Assembly: GCF_000426545.1 (NCBI RefSeq)
Contig: NZ_AUFO01000011.1
Coordinates: 91,192 to 155,191, forward strand
DNA from: Paenibacillus massiliensis subsp. panacisoli DSM 21345
GTDB lineage: Bacteria > Bacillota > Bacilli > Paenibacillales > Paenibacillaceae
Direction of reading: 5' to 3'
DNA length: 64,000 bases
The notes under the pieces are model-generated. The model worked only from the letters and a program-made list of their open reading frames with translations, had not been told where the DNA came from and searched no databases. The position numbers and the translations under genes are program-made. This document shows positions 45,215-53,622 of the stretch, piece after piece; position 1 is the first letter of the stretch; the number at the start of each line of letters is the position of its first letter.

Positions 45215-46024
45215 ATGAGTATTCCCAAAACACTAACAATTGCCGGCTCCGACACTAGCGGAGGCGCAGGCATACAGGCTGACCTGAAGACATTTCAGGA
45301 GCTTGGCGTATATGGTATGACCGTATTAACGACGATCGTGGCGATGGAGCCAGGAACCTGGAATCATCAAGTCTATCCGGTCGCACTGGATGTCGTCGAA
45401 TCGCAGCTAAAGACGGTTCTGGATGGGATCGGCTTTGATGCCATGAAGACAGGCATGCTGGGGTCTGTGGAGATCATCGAGCTGGTAGCGCGCTACCTGA
45501 ACAAGCATAATCCACAGCGTGTCGTCATCGATCCAGTTATGGTGTGCAAAGGCACGGATGAGGTGCTGCAACCAGAGAATACAGAAGCGATGCTGGAGCT
45601 CCTCATACCAGGGGCGGATCTGGTAACTCCGAATCTGTTCGAGGCCTCCCAATTGGCCAAGACAGGCCCAATTCGCACCGTGGAGCAGATGCAGCAAGCC
45701 GCTGCCATCATACATGAGCGCGGAGCCAAGCACGTCCTGATTAAGGATCGTGGCAAAGTGAAGGCCGGACAGGCTATGGACCTGCTGTATGACGGTAAGG
45801 AGTTCCATTGGTTCGAGACAGCTGCGGTAGAGACGCACTTCACACATGGAGCAGGCTGCACCTCTTCCGCCGCAGTAACCGCGGGTCTGGCCCAAGGACT
45901 GACCGTACCGAAGGCAGTGGAGCAAGCGAAGAATTTTATCACGCAGGCCATTGCTGGCGGCTTCCGATTGAATGAATTCGTAGGACCAACCCTGCATGCT
46001 GCTCATCGGCTGCACCGGGCTTAG
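45215..46024 (+). CDS. pdxK: Pyridoxal/pyridoxine kinase (ThiD-like PdxK)
   Basis: A 269-residue ribokinase-fold enzyme of the Bacillus PdxK type, which phosphorylates B6 vitamers. N-terminal TIAGSDTSGGAGIQADLKTF and C-terminal HFTHGAGCTSSAAVTAGLAQG are characteristic; the Cys in GAGC is the conserved Cys of ThiD-like PdxK. ThiD itself is a close relative, so hydroxymethylpyrimidine kinase activity is the alternative. AAGGAGAG precedes the ATG. A terminator (46158-46185) follows. Confidence 0.85.
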   Translation: MSIPKTLTIAGSDTSGGAGIQADLKTFQELGVYGMTVLTTIVAMEPGTWNHQVYPVALDVVESQLKTVLDGIGFDAMKTGMLGSVEIIELVARYLNKHNPQRVVIDPVMVCKGTDEVLQPENTEAMLELLIPGADLVTPNLFEASQLAKTGPIRTVEQMQQAAAIIHERGAKHVLIKDRGKVKAGQAMDLLYDGKEFHWFETAAVETHFTHGAGCTSSAAVTAGLAQGLTVPKAVEQAKNFITQAIAGGFRLNEFVGPTLHAAHRLHRA

Positions 46025-46157
46025 CGCATAACACGAAGTATATTTGAAGCTGTATTCTGATATCGATCTCAATACTCTGAATGATCAGATCAGGATCATA
46101 TAGTCTGACGTTCAGAATGATGAAGAATATGTCTTGATGTAGAGCCCAGACAGAGCT

Positions 46158-46185
46158 TAGAGCCCGTGAACAATGGGCTCTATTT
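46158..46185 (+). terminator. Terminator after pdxK
   Basis: TAGAGCCC pairs with GGGCTCTA around GTGAACAAT, followed by TTT. The rest of 46025-46346 holds only the promoter region of the next gene. Confidence 0.75.
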
Positions 46186-46346
46186 GCTGTGTTGTCGTAT
46201 GCATGCACGGCCAGACGGAAATCCTAACCTGATAGTCAATTTTCAGCAAATTTCGGCATTTATCGCAACTATTGCCATCGAATTCTCGTCTACACATAGT
46301 GTATGTAGAGTACTACACAAGATTTATGATTATCGGAGGAAATGCA

Positions 46347-47771
46347 ATGTTGTTCAACAGATACCTCTCATCGACTAGTCAAAAATTCATGAATTCCTGT
46401 AAATGGTTGATACTTTTCCTAATGTGTCTGGCATTGTTCGGTGACGGACGTCATGCTGTGCAGGCCAGCTCCAATACGATCAGCATCATGGTGGACGGAG
46501 CCAAGACGCAATGGTCCACTGCACCCTATATCGCTTATGGGACGACTTATGTACCGCTTCGGGATGCAGCAGCTTCACTGGGCGCTCAAGTACGCTGGAA
46601 TGAGGCATCGAACAGCGCTATAGTGACCAAAAATGGGGACACCATTACGTATAAATTAGGCTCGAATATTGTAAACGTGAACGGTTATGCCTGGAAGCAG
46701 ACCTCACCCCTAATTTATGTACGAGGGACGCTTACCCTACCGCTGCGTGGAATTACTGAGCCGCTCCGGGCAACGGTAATCCCTACGAAGAGTTCAGTGG
46801 GTACACAGATTGCCATAGATACAGATACAGAGACTATTCGCGATAGCCGTGTATCTGGTGTCGATGCTTATTTGCTGAAGCAAGGCTACTCAGGCATGGC
46901 ATTGGTGGCTAAGGATGGACAAGTACTGCTCCGCAAAGGGTACGGTCCCGCGGGTGGAGGCACATTCAACCGTCCTGACATGCCAAGTCGAATTGCTTCA
47001 TTGTCCAAATCTTTCACTGCTGTAGCTGCCTTGAAGCTGGTGGAGGAAGGGAAGCTGTCGCTGGACGATACCGTGTCCCAGTTCATTCCTGGATTTCCGC
47101 AGGGAGACAAGATGACGGTACATATGCTGCTCAGCCATACGGCCGGCCTGCCAGCGAATTTTCCCCGCACAGAGGGGATGACCCTGGAGAGCACGGTGAA
47201 TCAGATCAAAGGGATGAAGATGCAATGGGAGCCTGGGACGATATTCAATTACAGCAATTGTGGGTATGTCGTCATGGCCTATATCATTGAGAAAGCCAGC
47301 GGGCAGAGCTATGGTAGCTATATGAAGAACCATGTACTAAATCCGCTCGGGATGGACCACACCGGGGAAGCTTCACGCTCAACCCCTACAATCAAGGGGC
47401 ATACCTATGTGAAGAAGCAGATGGTAGAGGCTCCATACTATGTCTCAGTATCAGGGACCGGGACGCTGTACTCTACCGTGGATGATCTGCTGCTGTGGAA
47501 TAGTGCACAGGGGTTCGAGCAACTGCTGAGTATGGACTCACTGGCGAAAATGCTAACTTCTTATTCCGTCAAGAATTATGGCTATGGCCTGTTAATCCGC
47601 AATAACGAGCACGGGCCAGGCATGACAATCTATCATAATGGAAGTGGTACCGGCTACAAGACGGGAATGATGAGGGACACGGGCACGGGATTGACCGTTA
47701 TTCTGCTCGGGAACCGTGATGGTCTGGATACGGTGCCTATGATGAATGAGATGATGAAGCTGGCTCGCTGA
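46347..47771 (+). CDS. Secreted serine hydrolase (class C beta-lactamase fold) with copper amine oxidase-like N-terminal domain
   Basis: A 474-residue exported protein. The signal peptide (WLILFLMCLALFGDG..VQA) is followed by a copper-amine-oxidase N-terminal-like domain (YGTTYVPLRDAAASLGAQVRW; TLTLPLRGITEPL), a module common in Paenibacillus surface proteins and thought to bind cell-wall or copper. From residue 180 it is a beta-lactamase/DD-peptidase domain with SLSK (Ser218, Lys221), YSN (Tyr302) and HNGSG (His430) in place of KTG. That is the pattern of esterase or D-aminopeptidase-like members more than true AmpC. GGAGG sits before ATG 46347. Confidence 0.9.
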   Translation: MLFNRYLSSTSQKFMNSCKWLILFLMCLALFGDGRHAVQASSNTISIMVDGAKTQWSTAPYIAYGTTYVPLRDAAASLGAQVRWNEASNSAIVTKNGDTITYKLGSNIVNVNGYAWKQTSPLIYVRGTLTLPLRGITEPLRATVIPTKSSVGTQIAIDTDTETIRDSRVSGVDAYLLKQGYSGMALVAKDGQVLLRKGYGPAGGGTFNRPDMPSRIASLSKSFTAVAALKLVEEGKLSLDDTVSQFIPGFPQGDKMTVHMLLSHTAGLPANFPRTEGMTLESTVNQIKGMKMQWEPGTIFNYSNCGYVVMAYIIEKASGQSYGSYMKNHVLNPLGMDHTGEASRSTPTIKGHTYVKKQMVEAPYYVSVSGTGTLYSTVDDLLLWNSAQGFEQLLSMDSLAKMLTSYSVKNYGYGLLIRNNEHGPGMTIYHNGSGTGYKTGMMRDTGTGLTVILLGNRDGLDTVPMMNEMMKLAR

Positions 47772-47848
47772 CAGCAGTAGCAGCATAAAGGAGCAGATGT
47801 GGAATTCACGAGTTCTAAGTAATTCTGTAGTATGCTGAAGACGAAAAT

Positions 47849-47893
47849 AAAGCTTCCAGCAAAGGATCCCTAGGGGGAGTTGCTGGAAGCTTT
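47849..47893. terminator. Bidirectional terminator between serine hydrolase and dioxygenase genes
   Basis: AAAGCTTCCAGCAA pairs with TTGCTGGAAGCTTT. The genes on both sides converge here. Confidence 0.9.
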
Positions 47894-47901
47894 GTTATTC
47901 C

Positions 47902-48879
47902 TCATGCGTGAGGCTTCGTATCAAGCGGCTTGAGATTAGCCTCAATGTCAGCTCGTTTCCCTTCCAGGAATGGAGGCAGTGACAGGGCTTCTCCCAGATG
48001 CTCCAGATCTTCATCCGTTGCAAAGCCAGGACCATCCGTAGCCAGCTCGAACAGGATTCCGTTCGGCTCACGGAAATACAGGGAACGGAAGTAGAAGCGA
48101 TCTACGAAGCCAGAGCTGCCGATCTTAGAGTTGCGAATGTGCTCGACCCACGTCCGTAGCTCTTCCTCGTCAGCGACGCGGAAGGCCACGTGATGGACAC
48201 CTCCCCGACCAAGTCGTTCTGCAGGCAGATCGGTTCTCACCTCCAAGTGGATCTCGGCACCGTTGCCACCCTCTGCCATGTCAAAGATGACAATGTCGGG
48301 CTGACCAGCGATCGTAGAAGGATAGGTGCCTTTTCGGCGCATTCCCATAATATCTGTCAGCATCCAGGCAGTCTGCTCTTCATTAGGCACAGTCAGTTGC
48401 ACGGGACCCAGGCCAATGATCGCATACTCCGTAGGAACGGGGCTAAGCTTCCAAGGCTTGCCGGCTGGCACACCTTGATTATGCTCATCGGAGATCAAGA
48501 AGAAGCGTTGCCCTTCAAAATCCTCGAATCTCAGGATACGATGGCCGGCTTGCTCGGTGATTTCTTCATGAGAGACGTTGTATTGATCGAAGCGGTCTTT
48601 CCAGTATTGAAGAGCCTCGTCATTCGGTATACGTAGCGAGAGAGAAGAGATACTGTTGTTACCGCGACGAGTCTGCCCCGCGTTCGGAATTTCGAAGAAG
48701 GTCACCTCTGTACCAGCATTACCCTCCTCATCTCCATAGAACAAATGATATACGCGCACATCGTCTTGGTTAACTGTCTTCTTGATCAAGCGCATCCCCA
48801 TGATCTCAGTGTAGAACTGATAGTTCTTCGGAGCCGATGCTGTCAGGGCGGACACGTGATGCAGACCTAATAATTTCAT
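47902..48879 (-). CDS. Ring-cleaving dioxygenase, MhqO-like (VOC superfamily)
   Basis: A 325-residue protein of two paired VOC modules. N-terminal LLGLHHVSALTASAPKNYQFY with metal-ligand His, second-half His in GGVHHVAFRVAD and Glu in PNGILFELATDGPGF make one iron or manganese site. MhqA/MhqO homologues protect against quinones and hydroquinones by ring cleavage. ATG 48879 has GGAGG upstream. A TATCTT-N6-AAGATA palindrome in its promoter resembles MhqR operators, supporting this reading. Confidence 0.88.
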   Translation of the reverse strand: MKLLGLHHVSALTASAPKNYQFYTEIMGMRLIKKTVNQDDVRVYHLFYGDEEGNAGTEVTFFEIPNAGQTRRGNNSISSLSLRIPNDEALQYWKDRFDQYNVSHEEITEQAGHRILRFEDFEGQRFFLISDEHNQGVPAGKPWKLSPVPTEYAIIGLGPVQLTVPNEEQTAWMLTDIMGMRRKGTYPSTIAGQPDIVIFDMAEGGNGAEIHLEVRTDLPAERLGRGGVHHVAFRVADEEELRTWVEHIRNSKIGSSGFVDRFYFRSLYFREPNGILFELATDGPGFATDEDLEHLGEALSLPPFLEGKRADIEANLKPLDTKPHA

Positions 48880-48933
48880 AATAGATTCCTCCAAGCAGAG
48901 TAGTATGTGAATGTGGAAATAATCAATTTCGAA

Positions 48934-48951
48934 TATCTTAATTTAAAGATA
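48934..48951 (-). promoter_or_regulatory. Putative MhqR-type operator upstream of the dioxygenase
   Basis: TATCTT (48934-48939) and AAGATA (48946-48951) are separated by AATTTA. The known MhqR site in B. subtilis has the same TATCTC-N6-GAGATA geometry. It lies 55 bases before the start codon. Confidence 0.6.
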
Positions 48952-49033
48952 AACTACAATTCGGCTTTTGTCAATATATTGAACACAACAAATAAAACAC
49001 CCTAAATTCTCATGCTTTTAGTTACAAGTTTCA

Positions 49034-49100
49034 TTGACAGCACAATTCAGATTGCTATAATAGTTCAAAGGGTTATTTGACGATAATGATTATCATTATC
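49034..49100 (+). promoter_or_regulatory. Promoter with near-consensus Fur box
   Basis: TTGACA (49034-49039) and TATAAT (49056-49061) are 16 bases apart. GATAATGATTATCATTATC (49082-49100) differs from the classical 19-bp Fur consensus at one central base. Iron repression of what follows, a permease remnant and an esterase gene, is very likely. Confidence 0.9.
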
Positions 49101-49147
49101 GTTGTAGACGGAGTTGAAGGAACAATAGGAAGTTTGCTGTAACTCTG

Positions 49148-49437
49148 ATGGCTAGGAAAGTATCCTGTATTACGCGTGTATATGCTGCGTTATTTAGTTG
49201 TTCTATTATAGTTCTATTATTGTTGCTGTCGTTTGCTGCTGTATTCGTTAGTGTACCTGGTGTAACGCGGCTAGATTCAATTAGCTTGACGGACAAACAG
49301 GCTTAGGTGCTGGTGATTAGCGTGCGCCATGCTTGATCAGTATTATTATTGCCAGAGCGAGCATGAGTGTATGCGGACTGATCCTGTAGCAATTAACGCG
49401 CAGTCGATTCTTATTGAAGCCGACTGTGGGGAAGATG
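49148..49437 (+). pseudogene. Decayed N-terminus of a siderophore ABC permease (YclN/FatD/CeuB type)
   Basis: The frame from ATG 49148 to the stop at 49306 reads like a permease N-terminus (AALFSCSIIVLLLLLSF.. RLDSISLTDKQA). After a frame change the sequence from 49321 reads APCLISIIIARASMSVCGLI, an in-frame TAG at 49387, then QLTRSRFLLKPTVGKM. Those segments match the conserved PRLISIVIAGLSMSICGLIM and QQISRNKFVSPTTAGTM of YclN in order and spacing. All downstream permease sequence is missing. The promoter and Fur box remain and now lead into the esterase gene. Confidence 0.75.
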
Positions 49438-49497
49438 CTCTTTATCATCATCATGGATCAAAAAAATGAACGAAGCTTTCTAGAAGAGGGGAAATAT

Positions 49498-50244
49498 ATG
49501 CTCATACATCACCGGATCGGAGATTACTCAGTTGCTGTATATGCACCGCCGACTTGTCTGAATGGTCAGAAGTCTGCTCCGGTATTGTATGTTCAAGACG
49601 GTGATACCTTGCTCCCGGATGGTCTGGAATCTCTCGGGCAGCAATATAGAGAGGGGCAGCTACCTCACCTGATTCTGGTAGGGATACAGCCCCTTAACCG
49701 TCTAGATGAATATTCACCATGGCACAGTCCAGCACTGGCTGAAGGCAGACCGGCATTCGGAGGGAAAGCAAATCGGTATTTATCCTTTATAACGGGGTAT
49801 GTACGTCCCTATATTGAGGCTCGTTATCCTGTGATGGCGGGTCCAAGGCATACGGGAATAATGGGGGCTTCATTAGGTGGACTTGTCTCTATGTATGCCG
49901 TCTACCGGCATCCTGAAATATTTGGTCATGCAGCGACCTTGTCTGGCTCCTATTGGTATCCTGGCTTCGTTGATTTCATGCAGTCAGAGACATGGACAGG
50001 CTATGATGGGCGCTACTACATGTCCGTAGGAAGTAAGGAAGGAGAGGGTAAGCATACAATCCAGAAGGACATGCTACCTCTCACTATAGCGGCACATGAT
50101 ACATTGCTGCAGCGTGGGGCCTCCTCAGATCGTACCCATTTGGAGGTCATCCCGGATGCAGTGCATGGCCATGAAGCCTTCGTGAAGCAGTTTCCTTCAG
50201 CGGTGGCGTGGCTGCTTGAGGGGATGAATGGGCAAGTAGGCTAA
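49498..50244 (+). CDS. Alpha/beta hydrolase esterase, probable ferric-siderophore esterase (Fes/BesA-like)
   Basis: A 248-residue serine esterase of the Esterase D/Fes group. Features: VLYVQDGDTLLP, ILVGIQPLNRLDEYSPW, nucleophile Ser125 in GASLGGLVSMYA, and the final His in DAVHGHEAF. BesA-type enzymes hydrolyse siderophore trilactones to free iron in the cytosol; no signal peptide is seen here. ATG 49498 follows AGAGGGG. The Fur box upstream and the siderophore-permease remnant between them support an iron role, by context. Confidence 0.85.
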   Translation: MLIHHRIGDYSVAVYAPPTCLNGQKSAPVLYVQDGDTLLPDGLESLGQQYREGQLPHLILVGIQPLNRLDEYSPWHSPALAEGRPAFGGKANRYLSFITGYVRPYIEARYPVMAGPRHTGIMGASLGGLVSMYAVYRHPEIFGHAATLSGSYWYPGFVDFMQSETWTGYDGRYYMSVGSKEGEGKHTIQKDMLPLTIAAHDTLLQRGASSDRTHLEVIPDAVHGHEAFVKQFPSAVAWLLEGMNGQVG

Positions 50245-50454
50245 CGTCTACTGAGTAATGTCACCTAACTAATACACCCAGCTAATACTACCTAGCTAAT
50301 GTCGCCTTTCTAATACCGCACTGTTAATACTGTCTAACTGATCTTAAGCTTGGAAGCCCCGGAGTGGGGAATACATGGATTTAATAGCTTGGCAATGTGC
50401 CCTTAGTGTTCTACAACAGGATAGCCAAGACATCAGCCATAAATTCATCATAAT

Positions 50455-50496
50455 GAAGAAGCCTTCTGTGCTCTATTAGAGACAGGAGGCTTCTTT
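50455..50496 (+). terminator. Terminator after the esterase gene
   Basis: GAAGAAGCCT.CTGT pairs with ACAG.AGGCTTCTTT. The sequence just before it (50250-50340) is a loose run of CTAATACTACCTAGCTAAT-like words with no coding sense. Confidence 0.8.
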
Positions 50497-50545
50497 GTTG
50501 TATATCTGAGCGGCTCTACACCACATTTACTCAGATCAATGTATT

Positions 50546-50762
50546 AGTACCTTGACCTAAATCGATTTTAGGTTTGAATGGTCTGAAGAGATCGTGGTTA
50601 GCGGAAAGCGGGGAAGCCCTAGAGAAACGACAGTGGCCGCCTTTAAGCTTGCTGTTCATCCGCTTTTCCATTTCGTTCAAAAGAACAGCAAGCTTAACAG
50701 TGGGCGACAGGGATCCCCGCTTGCAGCGGCTTTACACGCACATTAAATTTGGTCAAGGTACT
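50546..50762. repeat. Hairpin-rich repeat with perfect terminal inverted repeats, copy C
   Basis: A 217-base element bounded by AGTACCTTGACC (50546-50557) and GGTCAAGGTACT (50751-50762). Inside, AAGCGGGG (50606) pairs with CCCCGCTT (50715), and TTAAGCTTGCTGTTC (50643-50657) pairs perfectly with 50683-50697. GAAACGA is followed by AGTGGCCGC (50632-50640), and AACAGTGGGCGA lies at 50696-50707. A near-identical copy begins at 51794, after the intervening aldo/keto reductase gene. Confidence 0.85.
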
Positions 50763-50877
50763 GGGCTGTACAAATCTCGAATTCGACTTGAAGGAGCCCT
50801 TGATCTTGCGGTACCATTATATTGATTATAGCTAATGTAGTTACAGGTTCAGCTAAGGAGAGGGAGGCGTTACCGAT

Positions 50878-51786
50878 ATGAATAAGAACCAATTGGGGCG
50901 GTCCGAGCTGCAGATTGGCGAAATCGGACTCGGTTGCATGTCCATTGGAACCGATGAGAAGCAGGGCGTATTCATCATACATGAAGCTCTGGACAGAGGT
51001 GTTAATCTGCTGGATACGGCTGATCTCTATGATAATGGACGTAACGAAGAGATTGTTGGACAAGCGATCAAAGGGCGTCGTCAAGATGTCATTTTGGCTA
51101 CCAAGGTGGGCAATCGTCGGATTCCGGGGCAGGAAGGATGGAGCTGGGACCCATCGAAGGCTCATATTTTATCCGCGGTAAAAGAAAGCCTGCGTCGTCT
51201 GGGGACAGATTATATTGACCTGTATCAGCTGCATGGCGGCACTATGGAGGACCCGATTGATGAGACGATCGAGGCTTTTGAACAGCTGGTGAAGGAGGGC
51301 GTGATCCGTTATTACGGTATCTCCTCTATTCGGCCAAATGTCATTCGTGAATACATCAAGCGGTCGAATATTGTTAGCGTCATGAACCAATATAGCCTGC
51401 TGGATCGCAGAGCGGAGGAGGAGATTCTGCCGCTGCTAGAGCAGCATCAGATCAGTCTGATTGCTCGTGGGCCTGTGGCAGGTGGTGTACTGGCTGAAGA
51501 TGGGCGTACAAAAGCAGCAAAAGGCTATCTGGGTTATAACGAGAGCGAACTGATTGACATTCGTGACGAATTGAATACAGTAAAAGGAATGGAGCGCAGC
51601 ATGGAGCAGACCGCCATTCGGTACAGTCTGGCGCACCCGGCTGTGGCAGCAGTTGTATGCGGAGCGAGCCTGCCGACGCAGATCGAACACAATGTGGGAG
51701 CCTCTGCCGTACCACCTCTGTCTCCACAAGAGCTCAGTCGTCTGCGTGATATAACCAGAGCCAACACGTATACTCAGCATCGTTAA
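50878..51786 (+). CDS. Aldo/keto reductase
   Basis: A 302-residue NADPH-dependent oxidoreductase with the AKR tetrad Asp46, Tyr51, Lys76 and His119 (LLDTADLYDNG, ATKVGN, YQLHGG). It resembles the YccK/YhdN group of general carbonyl reductases. GGGAGG precedes ATG 50878. The gene lies alone between two direct copies of a 215-base repeat, the second starting seven bases after its stop, so recombination could delete or duplicate it. Confidence 0.93.
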   Translation: MNKNQLGRSELQIGEIGLGCMSIGTDEKQGVFIIHEALDRGVNLLDTADLYDNGRNEEIVGQAIKGRRQDVILATKVGNRRIPGQEGWSWDPSKAHILSAVKESLRRLGTDYIDLYQLHGGTMEDPIDETIEAFEQLVKEGVIRYYGISSIRPNVIREYIKRSNIVSVMNQYSLLDRRAEEEILPLLEQHQISLIARGPVAGGVLAEDGRTKAAKGYLGYNESELIDIRDELNTVKGMERSMEQTAIRYSLAHPAVAAVVCGASLPTQIEHNVGASAVPPLSPQELSRLRDITRANTYTQHR

Positions 51787-51793
51787 GCTGACG

Positions 51794-52008
51794 AGTACCT
51801 TGACCGAATATGGTATCGGGGTTGAATGATCTGTAGAGTACGGTGGTTAGCGGAAAGCGGGGAAGCCCTAGAGAAACGAAGTGCTCGCCTTTAAGCTTGC
51901 TGTTCAACTGCTATTCATCTAGATCGAAGAACAACAAGCTTAACAGCGGTCGACAGGGCTCCCCGTTTGCAGCGGCTCTCTACTCACTTTTGATCTGGTC
52001 AAGGTACT
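51794..52008. repeat. Hairpin-rich repeat with perfect terminal inverted repeats, copy D
   Basis: A 215-base element bounded by AGTACCTTGACC (51794-51805) and GGTCAAGGTACT (51997-52008), in the same orientation as copy C. Its GCGGAAAGCGGGG..GAAACGA block is identical to copy C over more than 30 bases. AGTGCTCGC is at 51880-51888 and AACAGCGGTCGA at 51942-51953. Compensating changes occur in the stems, for example CCCCGTTT for CCCCGCTT. Confidence 0.85.
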
Positions 52009-52087
52009 AATCGTTTGCTAAGATTCCTGAAGGTTGTCATCAAAATATTCGGAACCAAACTACACGAAGATCGAAGGGACGATAGAT

Positions 52088-52414
52088 ATGGAACGAATTA
52101 CGACACAACAGCAATATGAAGAGCTTATTGGACGGGACGTATTGACCGTCATCAAATTTGATGCAACCTGGTGCCCTGATTGCAAGACCTTGGACAAATT
52201 CATGGGCGGAATTATCGAGCAGCACCCGGATAAAGAATTCTATGCGCTGGATGCCGAGCAGCTTTTGCCCGTTGCTGAGGCCAATCAGGTGCGCGGGATT
52301 CCAAGCCTGCTCGTATTCAAGGGTGGGGAGAAGCTGGCCCATCTGCATAGCAAATATGCGAAGACACCGACTCAGGTCTCAGAGTACCTTGAGACCATGG
52401 AATCCAAGCAGTAA
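52088..52414 (+). CDS. Thioredoxin family protein
   Basis: A 108-residue single thioredoxin domain with active site WCPDC (Cys29, Cys32) instead of WCGPC, and the cis-Pro in GIPSLLVF. It is a cytosolic thiol-disulfide reductant or a YtpP-like thioredoxin. ATG 52088 follows AAGGGACG; the open frame to 52034 upstream starts with a poor TTG. Confidence 0.9.
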   Translation: MERITTQQQYEELIGRDVLTVIKFDATWCPDCKTLDKFMGGIIEQHPDKEFYALDAEQLLPVAEANQVRGIPSLLVFKGGEKLAHLHSKYAKTPTQVSEYLETMESKQ

Positions 52415-52518
52415 AAGCAGTGCAATCCAGACATAAGAGGATTTTTTTAAGCGACGAGCTTCGTTAGAGAATAATGTCTGGATAGCAAGCATATGCAGTC
52501 AATTTTCAATTGTTATAC

Positions 52519-52620
52519 AAAAAAGACTCCGCACCACATATTGTGGGCGAGCTGTCACGATGATACGTAGTCAGAACTGACCTCTACCATCTTGTAGCTC
52601 GATGCTGGAGTCTTTTTTTT
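52519..52620. terminator. Bidirectional, internally branched terminator
   Basis: AAAAAAGACTCC pairs with GGAGTCTTTTTT across 78 bases. Inside are further hairpins: CCACA/TGTGG, GAGCT/AGCTC and GTCAG/CTGAC. Runs of A and T on the two sides allow stopping from either strand, between the thioredoxin and UppP genes. Confidence 0.8.
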
Positions 52621-52664
52621 CGAGCAAGCTATGAACTTAGGCAAGCCAATATTCTCTACTCTAC

Positions 52665-53468
52665 TTACAGAATGATGAAGAAGAACACGGCCGCAAGTAC
52701 AAAACGATATACGGCAAACACCGTCAGACTCAGACGCTTGAGCAAGCCCAGGAACGTCTTGATCGCAAGCATGGCCACGATGAAAGCGGCAATAAAGCCT
52801 GCTGCGAAGATCGGGAAATCAGACATAGATAAGTGTCCCATACTTCCAAGCAAATCGACCCCCGTTGCTCCGATCATGATCGGGACGGATACCAGAAATG
52901 TAAACTCAGCCGCAGCAGTATGGCTTACTCGGGCAAGCAGACCACCAGAAATGGTGGAGCCGGAGCGAGAGAAGCCAGGCCAGAGCGCCAAAATCTGGAA
53001 CATGCCGATAACAAAGGCTTGCTTGTATGTAATGTCATCGACGGTCTCAGCTGTAGCCTTTGGATGGAGTTTCTCCGCAATGATCATCAGTATACCGCCA
53101 GCCACAAGACTGTATACAACGGTCTCAGGTCCGAATAGATAAGTCTTGATCACGTCGCGGAGCAGTACGCCCAGTAGACAAGCCGGAATCATCGCTATGA
53201 TGATATGAAGCAGATTGAGCCTCGGCTGTAGGGAGTTGCGGGTCTTCTGTCTGAAATCAAACAGACTGAGGAACTTCTCCCAGTACAGCACCACGACAGC
53301 GAGTACAGCACCCAACTGAACGATGACCTCGAAGGTCTTGACCGCCTCACTATCCGTATTCAGATTCAACAGATGTGAAGTCAAAATCATGTGACCGGTC
53401 GACGAGACAGGCAGAAATTCCGTCAGGCCTTCAATGATTCCCAGTATGATTGCAGATATAAAGTCCAT
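52665..53468 (-). CDS. uppP: Undecaprenyl-diphosphatase
   Basis: A 267-residue membrane phosphatase of the UppP/BacA family with about eight transmembrane helices. The catalytic signature [17 protein letters not shown] is near residue 12 and the second conserved region with [13 protein letters not shown] near 165. It recycles undecaprenyl diphosphate for cell-wall and glycan synthesis and gives bacitracin resistance in some hosts. ATG 53468 follows AGGAGGAGA; the longer frame to 53570 is not translated as one protein. Confidence 0.95.
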   Translation of the reverse strand: MDFISAIILGIIEGLTEFLPVSSTGHMILTSHLLNLNTDSEAVKTFEVIVQLGAVLAVVVLYWEKFLSLFDFRQKTRNSLQPRLNLLHIIIAMIPACLLGVLLRDVIKTYLFGPETVVYSLVAGGILMIIAEKLHPKATAETVDDITYKQAFVIGMFQILALWPGFSRSGSTISGGLLARVSHTAAAEFTFLVSVPIMIGATGVDLLGSMGHLSMSDFPIFAAGFIAAFIVAMLAIKTFLGLLKRLSLTVFAVYRFVLAAVFFFIIL

Positions 53469-53622
53469 GTACTCCAGTCTCCTCCTACACATATATAGAG
53501 GGCAACGGGTAAGACCCATTGCCCTGTCCATTATTGTATACAGTTGTATGAGTGGAAGTAAAGTCCACAATCTGGAGGTGCACCGGACCAGGCGTCAAGA
53601 ACCGCATGACACCAAGAAAAGT

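Noticed and set aside
49096..49296. Minus-strand open frame of 66 codons under the Fur box region
   Set aside because: It is antisense to the permease remnant and ends in the Fur box; no ribosome binding site.
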